Source: Pseudomonadota bacterium (GTDB taxonomy: Bacteria > Pseudomonadota > Gammaproteobacteria > Steroidobacterales > Steroidobacteraceae). Taken from it: a stretch of 32,696 nucleotides of DNA. The position numbers were made by a program, and so were the translations under genes. The DNA is taken from the NCBI GenBank assembly GCA_021780395.1, contig JAJXYU010000140.1, positions 1 through 32,696 on the forward strand. Reading direction: 5' to 3'. Below the pieces are notes generated by a model that was given only the letters and a program-made list of their open reading frames with translations, did not search any database and was not told the origin of the DNA. Positions within the stretch are counted from its first letter, which is position 1. Each line of letters opens with the position of its first letter. Of the stretch, positions 7,970-16,654 are shown in pieces.

Positions 7970-9073
7970 ATGACGACGAAAACGACGAAGACGATGTTCG
8001 CCGTGCTGTTGACGGGCCACGGCGGGTACGACCGGCTCGAGTGGCACGAGGACGTGCCGGTGCCCGCGCCGCGTGACGACGAGGTCCTGATCCGGATCGG
8101 CGCGGCCGGCGTGAACAACACCGACATCAACACCCGGACCGCGTGGTACTCGCGGGCGGTCACCGAGGGAACGACGCCGGCGGCGGCCGCGCGCGGCCTG
8201 GACGCCGCGCGCGCGGCGGATTCCGGATGGACCGGCACTCCGCTCCAATTCCCGCGGATCCAGGGCGCCGATGCCTGCGGACGCATCGTCGCGGTCGGGA
8301 ACGGCGTCGCCGCATCGCGGATCGGCGAGCGCGTGCTGGTCGAGCCCGTGTTCCGAACGGCACCGGCGAGCGATCCGCGTGGCGCGATCTACTTCGGCTC
8401 GGAGTGCGATGGCGCGTTCGCCGAGTTCGCGCGCGTCCCCTCGCGGCATGCGCACCGGATCGACAGCCCGCTCGACGACGCCGAGCTCGCGTCGTTCCCA
8501 TGCGCCTACTCGGCCGCGGAGAACATGCTGACCCGCGCCGGCGTCGGCGCCACGGACACCGTGCTGGTCACCGGCGCGTCGGGGGGCGTGGGCAGCGCGG
8601 CCGTGCAGCTCGCGCGGCGGCGGGGTGCGACCGTGATCGCGGTCGCCGATCCCAGGAAGTCCGACGAGCTCGCGGCGCTCGGCGCGTCGCGCACCCTCGC
8701 GCGCGACGTGAATCCGGTCGCCGCGCTCGGACCGGAGTCCGTCGACGTGGTCGTCGACGTCGTCGGCGGCCCCGCGTTCGCGTCCCTGCTCGAGGCGCTC
8801 GTGCGCGGCGGGCGTTACGCGACCGCCGGCGCGATCGCCGGCCCGGTCGTCGATCTCGACTTGCGAACGCTGTACCTGAAGGACCTGCGGTTGCTCGGCT
8901 GCACGGTGCTCGAACCCGAGGTGTTCCCGAACCTCGTCGCCGCGATCGAGCGCGGCGAGATCCGCCCGCTCGTCGCGGCCCGCTATCCGCTATCGCAGAT
9001 CGTCGATGCGCAGCGCGCCTTCCTCGAGAAGCGCCACGTCGGCAAGATCGTATTGGTGCCGCCCGCGCGCTGA
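7970..9073 (+). CDS. Medium-chain dehydrogenase/reductase (zinc-type alcohol dehydrogenase-like / quinone oxidoreductase family)
   Basis: 367-residue cytosolic NAD(P)-dependent oxidoreductase. The N-terminal GroES-like part has the MDR entry PAPRDDEVLIRIGAAGVNNTD and the QGADACGRIVAVG turn. The Rossmann part contains TGASGGVGSAAVQLA (about 198-212), then alternating beta/alpha units, ending in the substrate-domain pattern ALVRGGRYATAGAIAGP. The usual Cys-Gly-x-His zinc ligands of classical alcohol dehydrogenases are not evident near residue 40 (NNTD instead), which favours a zinc-independent quinone-reductase-like enzyme. The substrate is unknown. A second ATG at 7994 is possible because the first eight codons are low complexity (Thr/Lys). 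Last gene of the hrpB run; a hairpin follows its stop. Confidence 0.85.
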   Translation: MTTKTTKTMFAVLLTGHGGYDRLEWHEDVPVPAPRDDEVLIRIGAAGVNNTDINTRTAWYSRAVTEGTTPAAAARGLDAARAADSGWTGTPLQFPRIQGADACGRIVAVGNGVAASRIGERVLVEPVFRTAPASDPRGAIYFGSECDGAFAEFARVPSRHAHRIDSPLDDAELASFPCAYSAAENMLTRAGVGATDTVLVTGASGGVGSAAVQLARRRGATVIAVADPRKSDELAALGASRTLARDVNPVAALGPESVDVVVDVVGGPAFASLLEALVRGGRYATAGAIAGPVVDLDLRTLYLKDLRLLGCTVLEPEVFPNLVAAIERGEIRPLVAARYPLSQIVDAQRAFLEKRHVGKIVLVPPAR

Positions 9074-9076
9074 GTG

Positions 9077-9094
9077 CGCGCCGCTCACGGCGCG
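9077..9094. terminator. GC hairpin between convergent genes
   Basis: CGCGCCG and CGGCGCG form a perfect 7-bp stem around a 4-nt loop. It starts 4 nt after the MDR stop, and the stop codon of the convergent P1 peptidase (9085-9087) falls in the loop. There is no T-run on either strand, so it is at best a weak or Rho-assisted bidirectional terminator. Confidence 0.35.
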
Positions 9095-10323
9095 AGGCGG
9101 TGGTATTCGCCGAGGAGGCGGATGAGCTCGGCGTGCGGCAAGCCGTACACGGTGTAGCCATCGATCCCGGTCATCGTTCGCGCCGCGACCAGCGCATTGG
9201 TGATGGCTTCTTCGGTCGCCTGCACGGTCGCCTGGAATACGCCGTCGATGTCGCCGTTCGCGATCTCGGTCTCGACGACCGGTTGCGTCCGGTCCGGATC
9301 GTTCGCCTCGCCGGACGTCGAGAACGACAGGATCAAGTCGCCGGAACCATTCCCGGAGAATGAGCCGAGCCGCGCGAGGCCCATCGACGCCCGGCGCGCG
9401 ACGCGATTCAATTGCGTCGATGACAACGGGACGTCGGTGCCGACGACGATCACGATCGAGCCTTGATCCGGCCGATGAAGGCCCCCGGCGTGAGTGGGCT
9501 CACAGCGTGGACGCTTGCCGGGCGGCGCGAGCGCCGGGTCGTAGCAGGGCAACCACCGGTTCGCGAGCGCATGGCCCACCGGCGCTCCGGCGATTCGCAG
9601 CGTGTCGCGCAAGCCGGTGTTGCACTGGACGAGCACGCCGACGACATAGCGGCGTCCATGCAGCGTGACGAGCCTGGACGCGGTGCCGATCCCGCCCTTG
9701 AAGCCGAAGCAGATCATCCCGGTGCCGCCGCCGACGTCGCCCTGCGCGACGGCCCCGCCGTGGGCACGGTCGATCGCGGCGATCGCGTCACGCTCATGGA
9801 CGTGAAACCCTTCGATGTCGTTCAGGTAGCCGTCCCAGGTTTCCGAGACCACCGGCCAGATCGCGCTGCCGAAGCGGTGCGACGTCCACCGCATGATGCC
9901 CGCATACACCTGGCCGATCGCGTTCGTGTTGGAGATCCCGATCGGCCCGTAGGCGACCCCGAAGTCCTGCAGATAGGACTGTCCGGTCATCTCGCCGTTG
10001 CCGTTCAGGTCGAAGAAACCCGCATTCACCGGCGCATCGCTGCGCCTGCCCCGGGGCAGCACGACGGTGACGCCGGTACGCACCGGGCCGACGCCGACTT
10101 TCAATGCGCCAGACCCGCGGATCTTCGTGACCTGGCCGACTTCGACCCCCGGGACGTCGGTGATCGCGTCGTAGGGGCCGGGCGTGCCGTAGAACGGAAC
10201 GCCAAGGGCGCGCGCCGGCGGGGTTCCGACCCCCGCCGCGCCGCACGCGCCAGCGGCTGCTGCCATCAGTGCGGCGACGCCGATTGCCACGAGCCGCTGA
10301 CGGGATTCGCGCGTCGAGGACAT
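9085..10323 (-). CDS. P1 family (DmpA-type) self-processing aminopeptidase, exported
   Basis: 412 residues. An N-terminal Arg-rich stretch and hydrophobic Ala-rich segment (about 11-30) form a signal peptide; a Cys at 27 is preceded by AGA, a poor lipobox, so lipidation is doubtful. The mature protein matches the DmpA/P1 peptidase fold: ITDVPGVEVGQ (54-64), the internal NTNAIGQV segment, and the autocleavage site Gly288-Ser289 in DQGSIVIVVGTD. Ser289 becomes the N-terminal nucleophile of the second subunit. Known members remove D- or L-residues from peptide N-termini or cut beta-peptides; the exact specificity here is not readable. It is divergent from the XdhC gene, with a good sigma-70 promoter that would start transcription at its ATG. 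Confidence 0.9.
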   Translation of the reverse strand: MSSTRESRQRLVAIGVAALMAAAAGACGAAGVGTPPARALGVPFYGTPGPYDAITDVPGVEVGQVTKIRGSGALKVGVGPVRTGVTVVLPRGRRSDAPVNAGFFDLNGNGEMTGQSYLQDFGVAYGPIGISNTNAIGQVYAGIMRWTSHRFGSAIWPVVSETWDGYLNDIEGFHVHERDAIAAIDRAHGGAVAQGDVGGGTGMICFGFKGGIGTASRLVTLHGRRYVVGVLVQCNTGLRDTLRIAGAPVGHALANRWLPCYDPALAPPGKRPRCEPTHAGGLHRPDQGSIVIVVGTDVPLSSTQLNRVARRASMGLARLGSFSGNGSGDLILSFSTSGEANDPDRTQPVVETEIANGDIDGVFQATVQATEEAITNALVAARTMTGIDGYTVYGLPHAELIRLLGEYHRLAP

Positions 10324-10329
10324 CGTCCG

Positions 10330-10358
10330 ACTCTACGAAGAATGCCCCGCGCGCGCAA
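10330..10358 (-). promoter_or_regulatory. Sigma-70 promoter of the P1 peptidase gene
   Basis: Minus strand: -35 TTGCGC (10353-10358), 17-bp spacer, -10 TAGAGT (10330-10335). Only 6 nt separate the -10 from the ATG, so transcription is expected to begin at or within 1-2 nt of the start codon, giving a leaderless mRNA. Confidence 0.5.
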
Positions 10359-10411
10359 CCGCCCGCTCGGCCGCGGAGGCGCCGCCGGATCCGCGCTCGG
10401 CACGGCCGGTG

Positions 10412-10417
10412 TATCCT
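10412..10417 (+). promoter_or_regulatory. Putative -10 element before the XdhC gene
   Basis: TATCCT ends 10 nt before the ATG at 10428, with no Shine-Dalgarno sequence in between. No convincing -35 is seen. If used, the leader would be only about 3-4 nt. Confidence 0.3.
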
Positions 10418-10427
10418 TCGCCTGGCG

Positions 10428-11540
10428 ATGCACATCCGTCACCTGATCCCGCTGTTCGATCGCGCGCGCGACCGATCCGAGCCGCTCGTGCTGGCCACGG
10501 TCGTCGATACGATCGGATCGACCTATACCAAACGCGGCGCACAGATGCTCTTCACCCGCGACGAGCGCTACTCGGGCATGCTGTCGGGCGGCTGCCTCGA
10601 GACGGATCTCGCCGGTCACGCCCGCACGGTCGCGACCACCGGCAAGCCGCGGCGGGTGCGCTACGACCAGACCGGTCCCGACGCGGACCTCCTCGGCCTG
10701 GGGTCGGGTTGCGAGGGCACGATGGACATCCTGCTGCAGCGGCTCGACCCCGCCGAGCGCTGGGAACCGCTCGCCGGCATGCTCGAGGCGTTTCGCGCGC
10801 GACGCGCCGAATCGGTGCTGCTGGTCGTCGAGTCGAACGATCCGGGCATCCCGCTCGGCTCGGGGCTGTTCGAGGGCACCGGCGCCGCGTTCGGCGCCGG
10901 CCCGGACGGCGACGCGCGGATCGCGCGCACCCTCGCCGGCGCCCGCGCGGGCGTACCCGGCCCGCCGGCGACGCCGCAGCTGCATCAGGACGTCGTACCG
11001 GGAATCGACGCGCTGCGTCTGCCCGTCGAACCGCCGCCGCAGGTGTTGCTGCTCGGCGCGGGCCCCGATGCGCGCCCGGTCGCGGAGCTGTTCGCGTTCC
11101 TCGACTGGGACGTGACCGTCGCCGATCATCGCGCGCACTACGCCCAGTCGGAATTCTTTCCGCGCGCACGGGAGGTCCGCACGGCCGACTTGCGCTCGAT
11201 CGTGGATTTCCTCGCCGAGCGGCGCACGGGCGCCGCCGCACCGCCGTTCGACGCCGCGGTGGTGATGTCTCATCATCTGGACACGGATCGCGAGTACCTG
11301 CGTGCGCTCGCGGGGACCGTGATTCCGTACGTCGGGCTGCTCGGTCCGGCGGGCCGGCGTGACAAGATCCTCGCGAGCCTCGGCGACGACGCGCACCAGT
11401 TGACGGACCGCTTGCACGCTCCGGTCGGCCTCGCGATCGGTGCGAGCACGCCCGCCGGCATCGCGCTGTCGATCGTCGCCGAAATCCACGCGTGCCTCGC
11501 CCGCGCGTGCGCGGGTTCGCGCGAGCATCCCGGCGCCTGA
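10428..11540 (+). CDS. XdhC/CoxI family protein (molybdoenzyme maturation factor)
   Basis: 370 residues. The N-terminal XdhC_CoxI domain has GSTYTKRGAQML (30-41) and the SGGCLE motif (53-58) with its conserved Cys; the second glycine-rich segment LGLGSGCEG follows near residue 90. The C-terminal half is the XdhC Rossmann domain with LLGAGP (208-213) and an acidic residue at the next strand end. Family members bind molybdenum cofactor and help sulfurate and insert it into xanthine dehydrogenase or CO dehydrogenase-type enzymes. No such enzyme gene is in this window, so its client is unknown. The frame is open further upstream, but that part lies in the divergent promoter region; the ATG at 10428 fits the family start. 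Confidence 0.87.
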   Translation: MHIRHLIPLFDRARDRSEPLVLATVVDTIGSTYTKRGAQMLFTRDERYSGMLSGGCLETDLAGHARTVATTGKPRRVRYDQTGPDADLLGLGSGCEGTMDILLQRLDPAERWEPLAGMLEAFRARRAESVLLVVESNDPGIPLGSGLFEGTGAAFGAGPDGDARIARTLAGARAGVPGPPATPQLHQDVVPGIDALRLPVEPPPQVLLLGAGPDARPVAELFAFLDWDVTVADHRAHYAQSEFFPRAREVRTADLRSIVDFLAERRTGAAAPPFDAAVVMSHHLDTDREYLRALAGTVIPYVGLLGPAGRRDKILASLGDDAHQLTDRLHAPVGLAIGASTPAGIALSIVAEIHACLARACAGSREHPGA

Positions 11541-11559
11541 CCGCGGGCGCCCGAGCGGC

Positions 11560-12825
11560 TCAGCGCCAGCCGCGGATTTCGTCGAACGAACGCAGCCGCC
11601 GCAGCTGCGGGAACAGCCAGGCACTCCACAACGCGCCGACCACCAGCGTCGCGACCCCGCCGGCGACGATCGCCGGCACGAGACCGAGCCAGGCCGCGGT
11701 CAGGCCGGACTCGAATTCGCCGAGCTCGTTGGAGGCGCCGATGAACATCGAATTCACCGCGCTCACCCGGCCGCGGATCTCGTCCGGCGTCGCGAGCTGC
11801 ACGAGCACGTGCCGGATGAACACGCTGATCATGTCGCTCGCGCCGAGCACCACCAGCGCGACCATCGCGATCGCGAATCGATGGGTGAGCCCGAACACGA
11901 CCGTCGCGATGCCGAACACGGCGACGCCCGCGAACATCGTCGGACCGACGCGCCGCCGTATCGGCTTGATCGCGAGCCACAGCGCGGTGAGTCCCGCACC
12001 GAGTCCTGGCGCGGCGCGCAGCAAGCCGAACTGCGCGGGCCCGGCGTGCAGCACATCGCGGGTGAACGCCGGCAGCAACGCGGTCGCCCCCCCGAACAGC
12101 ACCGCGAACAGGTCGAGCGACAGCGCACCGAGCACCGGTTTGCGCCGCCAGACAAATCGCAATCCCTCGAGCAGGTCTCGCGCCTGTGCACCTTGCCGCC
12201 GGGATCCGACCCGGCGTCGAACCCGCATCAGCATCGCGAGCGAGAGCGCGAGCAATCCGGCGGCGCCGAGATAGACCGCGCCCGCCCCGTCGGTCGCGCC
12301 GAACCGCGTCTGCGCGAGCGCATAGACCGCGCCGCCGAGACTCGGGCCCGCGATCGTCGCGACCTGCGAGGTCGAGGAGCCGATCGCGACCGCGGCCGGC
12401 AGCGCCCCGGCTGGCACCAGGTTCGGCAGGAACGACTGCGCCGCCGGCATCTGGAACGCCCTCGCGACGCCGAGCAGCGCGAGGACCGCGAAGATCGGTC
12501 CGGTGCCGGCGATCCGCGCGGCGGACGCCGCGCCGAGCGCGACCGCGCACCCCGCCTGCACGATCGCGCACCCGCACAGGATCCGACGCCGGTCGAACCG
12601 GTCGGCCGCATGCCCGGCGAACAGCGCGAACGCGAAGAACGGCAGGAATTGCGACAAACCGATCAAACCGAGGTCGAGCAGTCGACCGGTCATCCGATAG
12701 ACCTGCCAGCCGACCCCGATCACGAGCATCTGCGCGGCGATCCCCGACAGGAAGCGCGCGGTCACGTAACGGCGGAAATCCGCGTCGCGCAGCAGCGCGC
12801 GCCGCTCGAGCGCGGCGCCGCTCAT
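11560..12825 (-). CDS. MFS transporter, EntS-like/MFS_3 exporter type
   Basis: 421-residue, 12-helix inner-membrane carrier. The pattern DADFRRYVTARFLSGIAAQMLVIGVGWQVY at the start and the A-x-x-R loop after helix 2 (AGHAADRFDRRRI) are typical of the MFS_3 group, which includes the enterobactin exporter EntS and many drug exporters. A second basic loop (RVRRRVGSRRQ) separates the two six-helix halves, and an EIRGRVSAVNSMF segment sits in the second half as in EntS. The substrate is unknown. The ATG at 12825 overlaps the ilvA stop (ATGA), so it is probably translated with ilvA. The open frame upstream of this ATG is a shadow of ilvA. Confidence 0.87.
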   Translation of the reverse strand: MSGAALERRALLRDADFRRYVTARFLSGIAAQMLVIGVGWQVYRMTGRLLDLGLIGLSQFLPFFAFALFAGHAADRFDRRRILCGCAIVQAGCAVALGAASAARIAGTGPIFAVLALLGVARAFQMPAAQSFLPNLVPAGALPAAVAIGSSTSQVATIAGPSLGGAVYALAQTRFGATDGAGAVYLGAAGLLALSLAMLMRVRRRVGSRRQGAQARDLLEGLRFVWRRKPVLGALSLDLFAVLFGGATALLPAFTRDVLHAGPAQFGLLRAAPGLGAGLTALWLAIKPIRRRVGPTMFAGVAVFGIATVVFGLTHRFAIAMVALVVLGASDMISVFIRHVLVQLATPDEIRGRVSAVNSMFIGASNELGEFESGLTAAWLGLVPAIVAGGVATLVVGALWSAWLFPQLRRLRSFDEIRGWR

Positions 12826-14342
12826 CCGCCGAGGAAGATCCGATAGGCGGGGTTGTCGGTCTCCTCGGCGTACGGATAGTGCAGTTCCGTCAGATGCGCG
12901 ACGAACTCCTCGCGCGTCGCCGGCGGCACCTGGATCCCCGCGAGCACGCGCCCGTAGTCGGAGCCGTGGTTGCGGTAGTGAAACAGCGTGATGTTCCACT
13001 CGCTGCCGATCGCCCGCAGGAATTTCAGCAGCGCGCCCGGATGCTCGGGAAACTCGAAGCGGAACAGCCGCTCGTGCTCGAGGCCATGGGCCTGCCCGCC
13101 GACCATGTGGCGCACGTGCAGCTTCGCCATTTCGTCGTCGGTCATGTCCCGGACCGGGTATCCGGCGGCGGCGATCGCCTCGAGCGTCGCGTCGCGCTCG
13201 ACCTTGCCCCGCGTCGTCGCGAGCCCGACGAACAGCTGCGCGGCGCGCACGTCGCCGTAGCGATAGTTGAACTCGGTCACGTTGCGCCGGCCGAGCGTTT
13301 CGCAGAAGCGAAGGAACGAGCCCTGCGCCTCTGGAATCTCCACCGCGAACAAGGCTTCGCGCTGCGCGCCGATGTCGGCGCGCTCCGCGACGTACCGCAG
13401 CCGGTCGAAGTTCATGTTCGCGCCGCCGTTGATCGCGATCAGGGTGCGGTCGACGCAGTTCTCACGCGCGACGTAACGCTTGATCCCGGCGACCGCGAGC
13501 GCCCCCGACGGCTCCGCGATCGACCGGGTGTCCTCGAAGATGTCCTGGATCGCGGCGCAGATCTGGTCGGTCGACACCAGCACCACCTCGTCGACGTACT
13601 GCTGCGCGAGCCGGAACGTCTCCTCACCGACACGGCGCACGGCGACGCCGTCGGCGAAGATCCCGACGCGCTCCATCGCGACGCGCCGCCCCGCGCGCAA
13701 GGAATCGTGCATGCCCGGTGAGTCCTCCGGCTGCACCCCGACGATCCGGATCCGCGGGTACAGCGCCTTTGCATACGCGGCGATCCCGGCGATCAAGCCG
13801 CCCCCGCCGATCGGCACGAAGATCGCGTCGATCGCGTCGCCGTGCCGCTGCCGGAGGATTTCCATCGCGATCGTGCCCTGCCCGGCGATCACGTCCGGGT
13901 CGTCGAACGGATGCACGAACACGAGCCCGCGCTCGCGCGCGAGTTCCACCGCGTGGTCGTACGCATGATCGTAATCTTCGCCCTGCAGAACGATTTCGCC
14001 GCCGAGATCGGCGACCGCCTGCACCTTGATCTGCGGAGTGGTCACCGGCATCACGATCACGGCCTTGATCCCGCGGGTACGCGCCCCGAGCGCGACGCCC
14101 TGGGCGTGATTGCCGGCGGACGCGCAGATCACGCCGCGCGCGGCGGTGATCGACGACAGTTGCGCGATCTTGTTGTACGCGCCGCGGATCTTGAACGAGA
14201 ACACCGGCTGCAGGTCCTCGCGCTTGAGGAAGACGTGGTTGTGCAGCCGGCGGGACAGGCGCGGCGCGGCGTCGAGCGGCGACTCGATCGCCACGTCGTA
14301 GACCTTCGCCTTCAGGATTTTCTCGACGTAGTTCTCTTGCAT
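12822..14342 (-). CDS. ilvA: Threonine ammonia-lyase (threonine deaminase), biosynthetic
   Basis: 506 residues; converts threonine to 2-oxobutanoate, the first step of isoleucine synthesis, in the cytosol with pyridoxal phosphate. The PLP lysine is Lys51 in FSFKIRGAYNK. The phosphate loop is the GGGGLIAG segment, and the SAGNHAQG motif lies between. The C-terminal third holds two ACT-like regulatory repeats (near ALFAVEIPEAQGSFL and RLFRFEFPEHPGALL), as in the isoleucine-inhibited biosynthetic enzyme (E. coli IlvA is 514 aa). The start ATG follows a short leader; the far longer open frame upstream is the shadow of the divergent DsbD-like gene. It is followed, with a 4-nt overlap, by an MFS exporter. 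Confidence 0.96.
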   Translation of the reverse strand: MQENYVEKILKAKVYDVAIESPLDAAPRLSRRLHNHVFLKREDLQPVFSFKIRGAYNKIAQLSSITAARGVICASAGNHAQGVALGARTRGIKAVIVMPVTTPQIKVQAVADLGGEIVLQGEDYDHAYDHAVELARERGLVFVHPFDDPDVIAGQGTIAMEILRQRHGDAIDAIFVPIGGGGLIAGIAAYAKALYPRIRIVGVQPEDSPGMHDSLRAGRRVAMERVGIFADGVAVRRVGEETFRLAQQYVDEVVLVSTDQICAAIQDIFEDTRSIAEPSGALAVAGIKRYVARENCVDRTLIAINGGANMNFDRLRYVAERADIGAQREALFAVEIPEAQGSFLRFCETLGRRNVTEFNYRYGDVRAAQLFVGLATTRGKVERDATLEAIAAAGYPVRDMTDDEMAKLHVRHMVGGQAHGLEHERLFRFEFPEHPGALLKFLRAIGSEWNITLFHYRNHGSDYGRVLAGIQVPPATREEFVAHLTELHYPYAEETDNPAYRIFLGG

Positions 14343-14364
14343 CTGTAGTTTCGTGCTGGGAGGA

Positions 14365-14381
14365 TCGGCTACATTAGCCGA
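14365..14381. promoter_or_regulatory. Perfect dyad in the ilvA / DsbD-like divergent promoter region
   Basis: TCGGCTA-CAT-TAGCCGA is a perfect 7-bp inverted repeat in the 87-bp gap between ilvA and the DsbD-like gene. On the minus strand it contains TAATGT (14371-14376), a possible -10 for ilvA with a leader of about 20 nt. It could be an operator or an RNA hairpin; the regulator is unknown. Confidence 0.35.
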
Positions 14382-14429
14382 TGCGCGGCCCGAGGTGTAT
14401 CGTAAGGCCGCTCTCGGAGCCGCGGAACC

Positions 14430-16634
14430 ATGCCCAAGTCCGTCGTACTGTTTCTGGCGATGCTCGTCGCGGGCACCGCTGCGCCGGTGCTCGCGCTGTC
14501 CGGGAACGTCGTCGGTGCGCCGAACGTGAGCGCACGGCTCGAGAGTTCGGTGCGCGGCGTCGGCCCCGGACAGTCGTTCCGGGTCGCCCTCGTGCTCGAA
14601 CTCGGCAAGGGTTGGCATACCTACTGGCGCAATCCCGGCGACTCGGGCCGGGCGACGCAGCTGGCATGGACGCTGCCGGCGGGCTTCCGGGCGGGCCGGA
14701 TCGAGTGGCCCGCGCCGCATCGGTTCGTGCTCGCGCCGCTGGTGAACTTCGGGTATGCGAACACCGCGGTGTACCTCGTGCGGATCCATGCGCCGGCGAC
14801 GCTGCGCCCGGCGGGCACGGTCACCTTGCGCGCCGACGCGAGCTGGCTCGTCTGCTCGGACGTGTGCATTCCCGAAAGCGCGAAGCTCACGCTGACCTTG
14901 CCGGCCCGGCCGACGCCGGCTCCCCCGGATCCGGCGGCCGCGGCCTTGTTCGCGCACGCGATCGACTCCTTGCCGCGGCCGGCGACCGGGTCGATCGGCG
15001 CCATGATGCGCGATGGCCGGATCCTGATCCGGCTCGGCGCCGATGTCCGGCCGAGCCTCGCGACGGCGCGAGCATTGCAATTCCTGCCCTACGAAGACGG
15101 GATGATCGACTATTCCGCACCCCAGCAGGTCCGCCGCGACGGTGGCGTGATCGAGATCTCGATGCAGCCGGGGTTCCAGCCACACGCCGGGCCATTGCGC
15201 GGCCTCGTGATCGCGAGCGTGCCCGACGGTGCCAAGGCACCATCCCGCGTCGCGCTCGCGATCGCACCGACGCTCGCGGTCACGGCGACACCGCGCGTCA
15301 CGGCTGGGAGCACGTCGGCGGGCGCCCCGCCGGCGGGGCGCAACGCGGCACCCTCATCCACGACGCCCGAACCGGCGACACCGCCGCGGTCGGATGCGGG
15401 CGCGCTGTGGCCCCTCGCGGGCCTCGCGCTGCTCGGCGGACTGATCCTCAATCTGATGCCTTGCGTGCTGCCGGTGCTTTCGATCAAAGCGGTGAGCCTC
15501 GTCGAGCAGGCCGCGCGGCACCCGCGCGAAGTGCGCCACAAGGGACTCGCATTCGGCGGCGGCGTGGTCAGTTCGATGGTCGCGCTCGCGACGGTCCTGA
15601 TCGCGTTGCGCGCCGGCGGCGCCGGGGTGGGCTGGGGCTTTCAACTCCAGTCGCCGCGGTTCGTGACCTTGATGAGCTATCTGCTGTTGCTGGTCGGGCT
15701 CAATCTGTCGGGCGTCTTCGAATTCGGCGGCGCGTTCGCGGACGTCGGCGAGAGACTCACGCGGGACGGCGGCGTGCGCGGCTCGTTCTTCACGGGCGTA
15801 CTGACGACGCTGGTGGCGTCGCCCTGCACGGCGCCGTTCATGGCGACCGCGGTCGGCGTCGCGCTCACGGAGTCGGCGGCACGGGCGCTGACGATCTTCG
15901 CGGCGCTCGGCGTCGGACTCAGCCTCCCCGTGGTCGCGATCTCGTTCGCGCCGTGGATGCGGCGCGCGCTGCCCCGGCCGGGCCCTTGGACGCTCACGTT
16001 CCGCCAGTTGCTCGCGTTCCCGATGTACGCGTCGGTCGCGTGGCTGCTGTGGGTGCTGTCGCAGCAGGCCAGCGCGACCGGGTTCGCGGCGGCGCTCGGC
16101 GGCACGGTGCTGATCGGCCTGGCCGCGTGGGGACTGCGCGAGTCGAAGGGTCGCGTCCGCCGACTCGCGACGGTCGTCGCGATCGCGGCGCTGATCGCGG
16201 CGGTCGCTCTGCCGCTCGCGTACCAGCCGGCCCGGGCGTCCGCCACCCCGGCGGGCGCGGCGGTCGCCGGCGGCTGGGTTCCGTACGATCCGGCGCGGGT
16301 GCTGCGGCTGCGCGCACAGGCGCGTCCGCTGTTCATCGACTTCACCGCGAGGTGGTGCCTCACCTGCCTGGTGGACGAACGCACGGTGCTCGAGGATCCG
16401 GCGGTGCGCGCCTATCTGCGCGCCCGCGACGTCACCTTGATGCGCGCGGACTGGACCAACGGCGATCCGCGAATCACGCGCGCGTTGGCGAGCTTCGGCC
16501 GTGCCGGCGTTCCTCTGTACGTCGCGTACGGCGGCACGCCGGGGTCGCGGCGCGCGCGGATCCTGCCGCAGATCCTGACCGCGCGAATCGTCGAGCGGGC
16601 GTTCGCGCAATTGCCCGTGCAGCGGTCGCGCTGA
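14430..16634 (+). CDS. DsbD-like thiol:disulfide interchange protein with C-terminal thioredoxin domain
   Basis: 734-residue inner-membrane protein that would carry electrons from cytoplasmic thioredoxin to periplasmic thiols. Residues 1-23 are a signal peptide. The periplasmic N-domain (about 24-290) has the DsbD/ScsB-type GWHTYWRNPGDSG motif (61-73) and the cysteine pair C142-SDV-C146. After a Pro/Ala linker comes the eight-helix DsbD core with its two redox cysteines, C345 (LMPCVLPVL) and C466 (ASPCTAPFM). The C-terminal thioredoxin-like domain has the active site WCLTC (C643, C646). All three cysteine pairs are intact. The N-domain resembles the ScsB type more than E. coli DsbD. CGGAG precedes the ATG. 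Confidence 0.9.
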   Translation: MPKSVVLFLAMLVAGTAAPVLALSGNVVGAPNVSARLESSVRGVGPGQSFRVALVLELGKGWHTYWRNPGDSGRATQLAWTLPAGFRAGRIEWPAPHRFVLAPLVNFGYANTAVYLVRIHAPATLRPAGTVTLRADASWLVCSDVCIPESAKLTLTLPARPTPAPPDPAAAALFAHAIDSLPRPATGSIGAMMRDGRILIRLGADVRPSLATARALQFLPYEDGMIDYSAPQQVRRDGGVIEISMQPGFQPHAGPLRGLVIASVPDGAKAPSRVALAIAPTLAVTATPRVTAGSTSAGAPPAGRNAAPSSTTPEPATPPRSDAGALWPLAGLALLGGLILNLMPCVLPVLSIKAVSLVEQAARHPREVRHKGLAFGGGVVSSMVALATVLIALRAGGAGVGWGFQLQSPRFVTLMSYLLLLVGLNLSGVFEFGGAFADVGERLTRDGGVRGSFFTGVLTTLVASPCTAPFMATAVGVALTESAARALTIFAALGVGLSLPVVAISFAPWMRRALPRPGPWTLTFRQLLAFPMYASVAWLLWVLSQQASATGFAAALGGTVLIGLAAWGLRESKGRVRRLATVVAIAALIAAVALPLAYQPARASATPAGAAVAGGWVPYDPARVLRLRAQARPLFIDFTARWCLTCLVDERTVLEDPAVRAYLRARDVTLMRADWTNGDPRITRALASFGRAGVPLYVAYGGTPGSRRARILPQILTARIVERAFAQLPVQRSR

Positions 16635-16654
16635 ACGGGGACCGGGGACCCAGC

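Noticed and set aside
14381..16654. Long frame running through the DsbD-like gene into the small unknown gene
   Set aside because: The first part is a shadow of the DsbD-like gene in another frame. Only the part after the GTG at 16655 looks like a protein, so I did not call a fusion.
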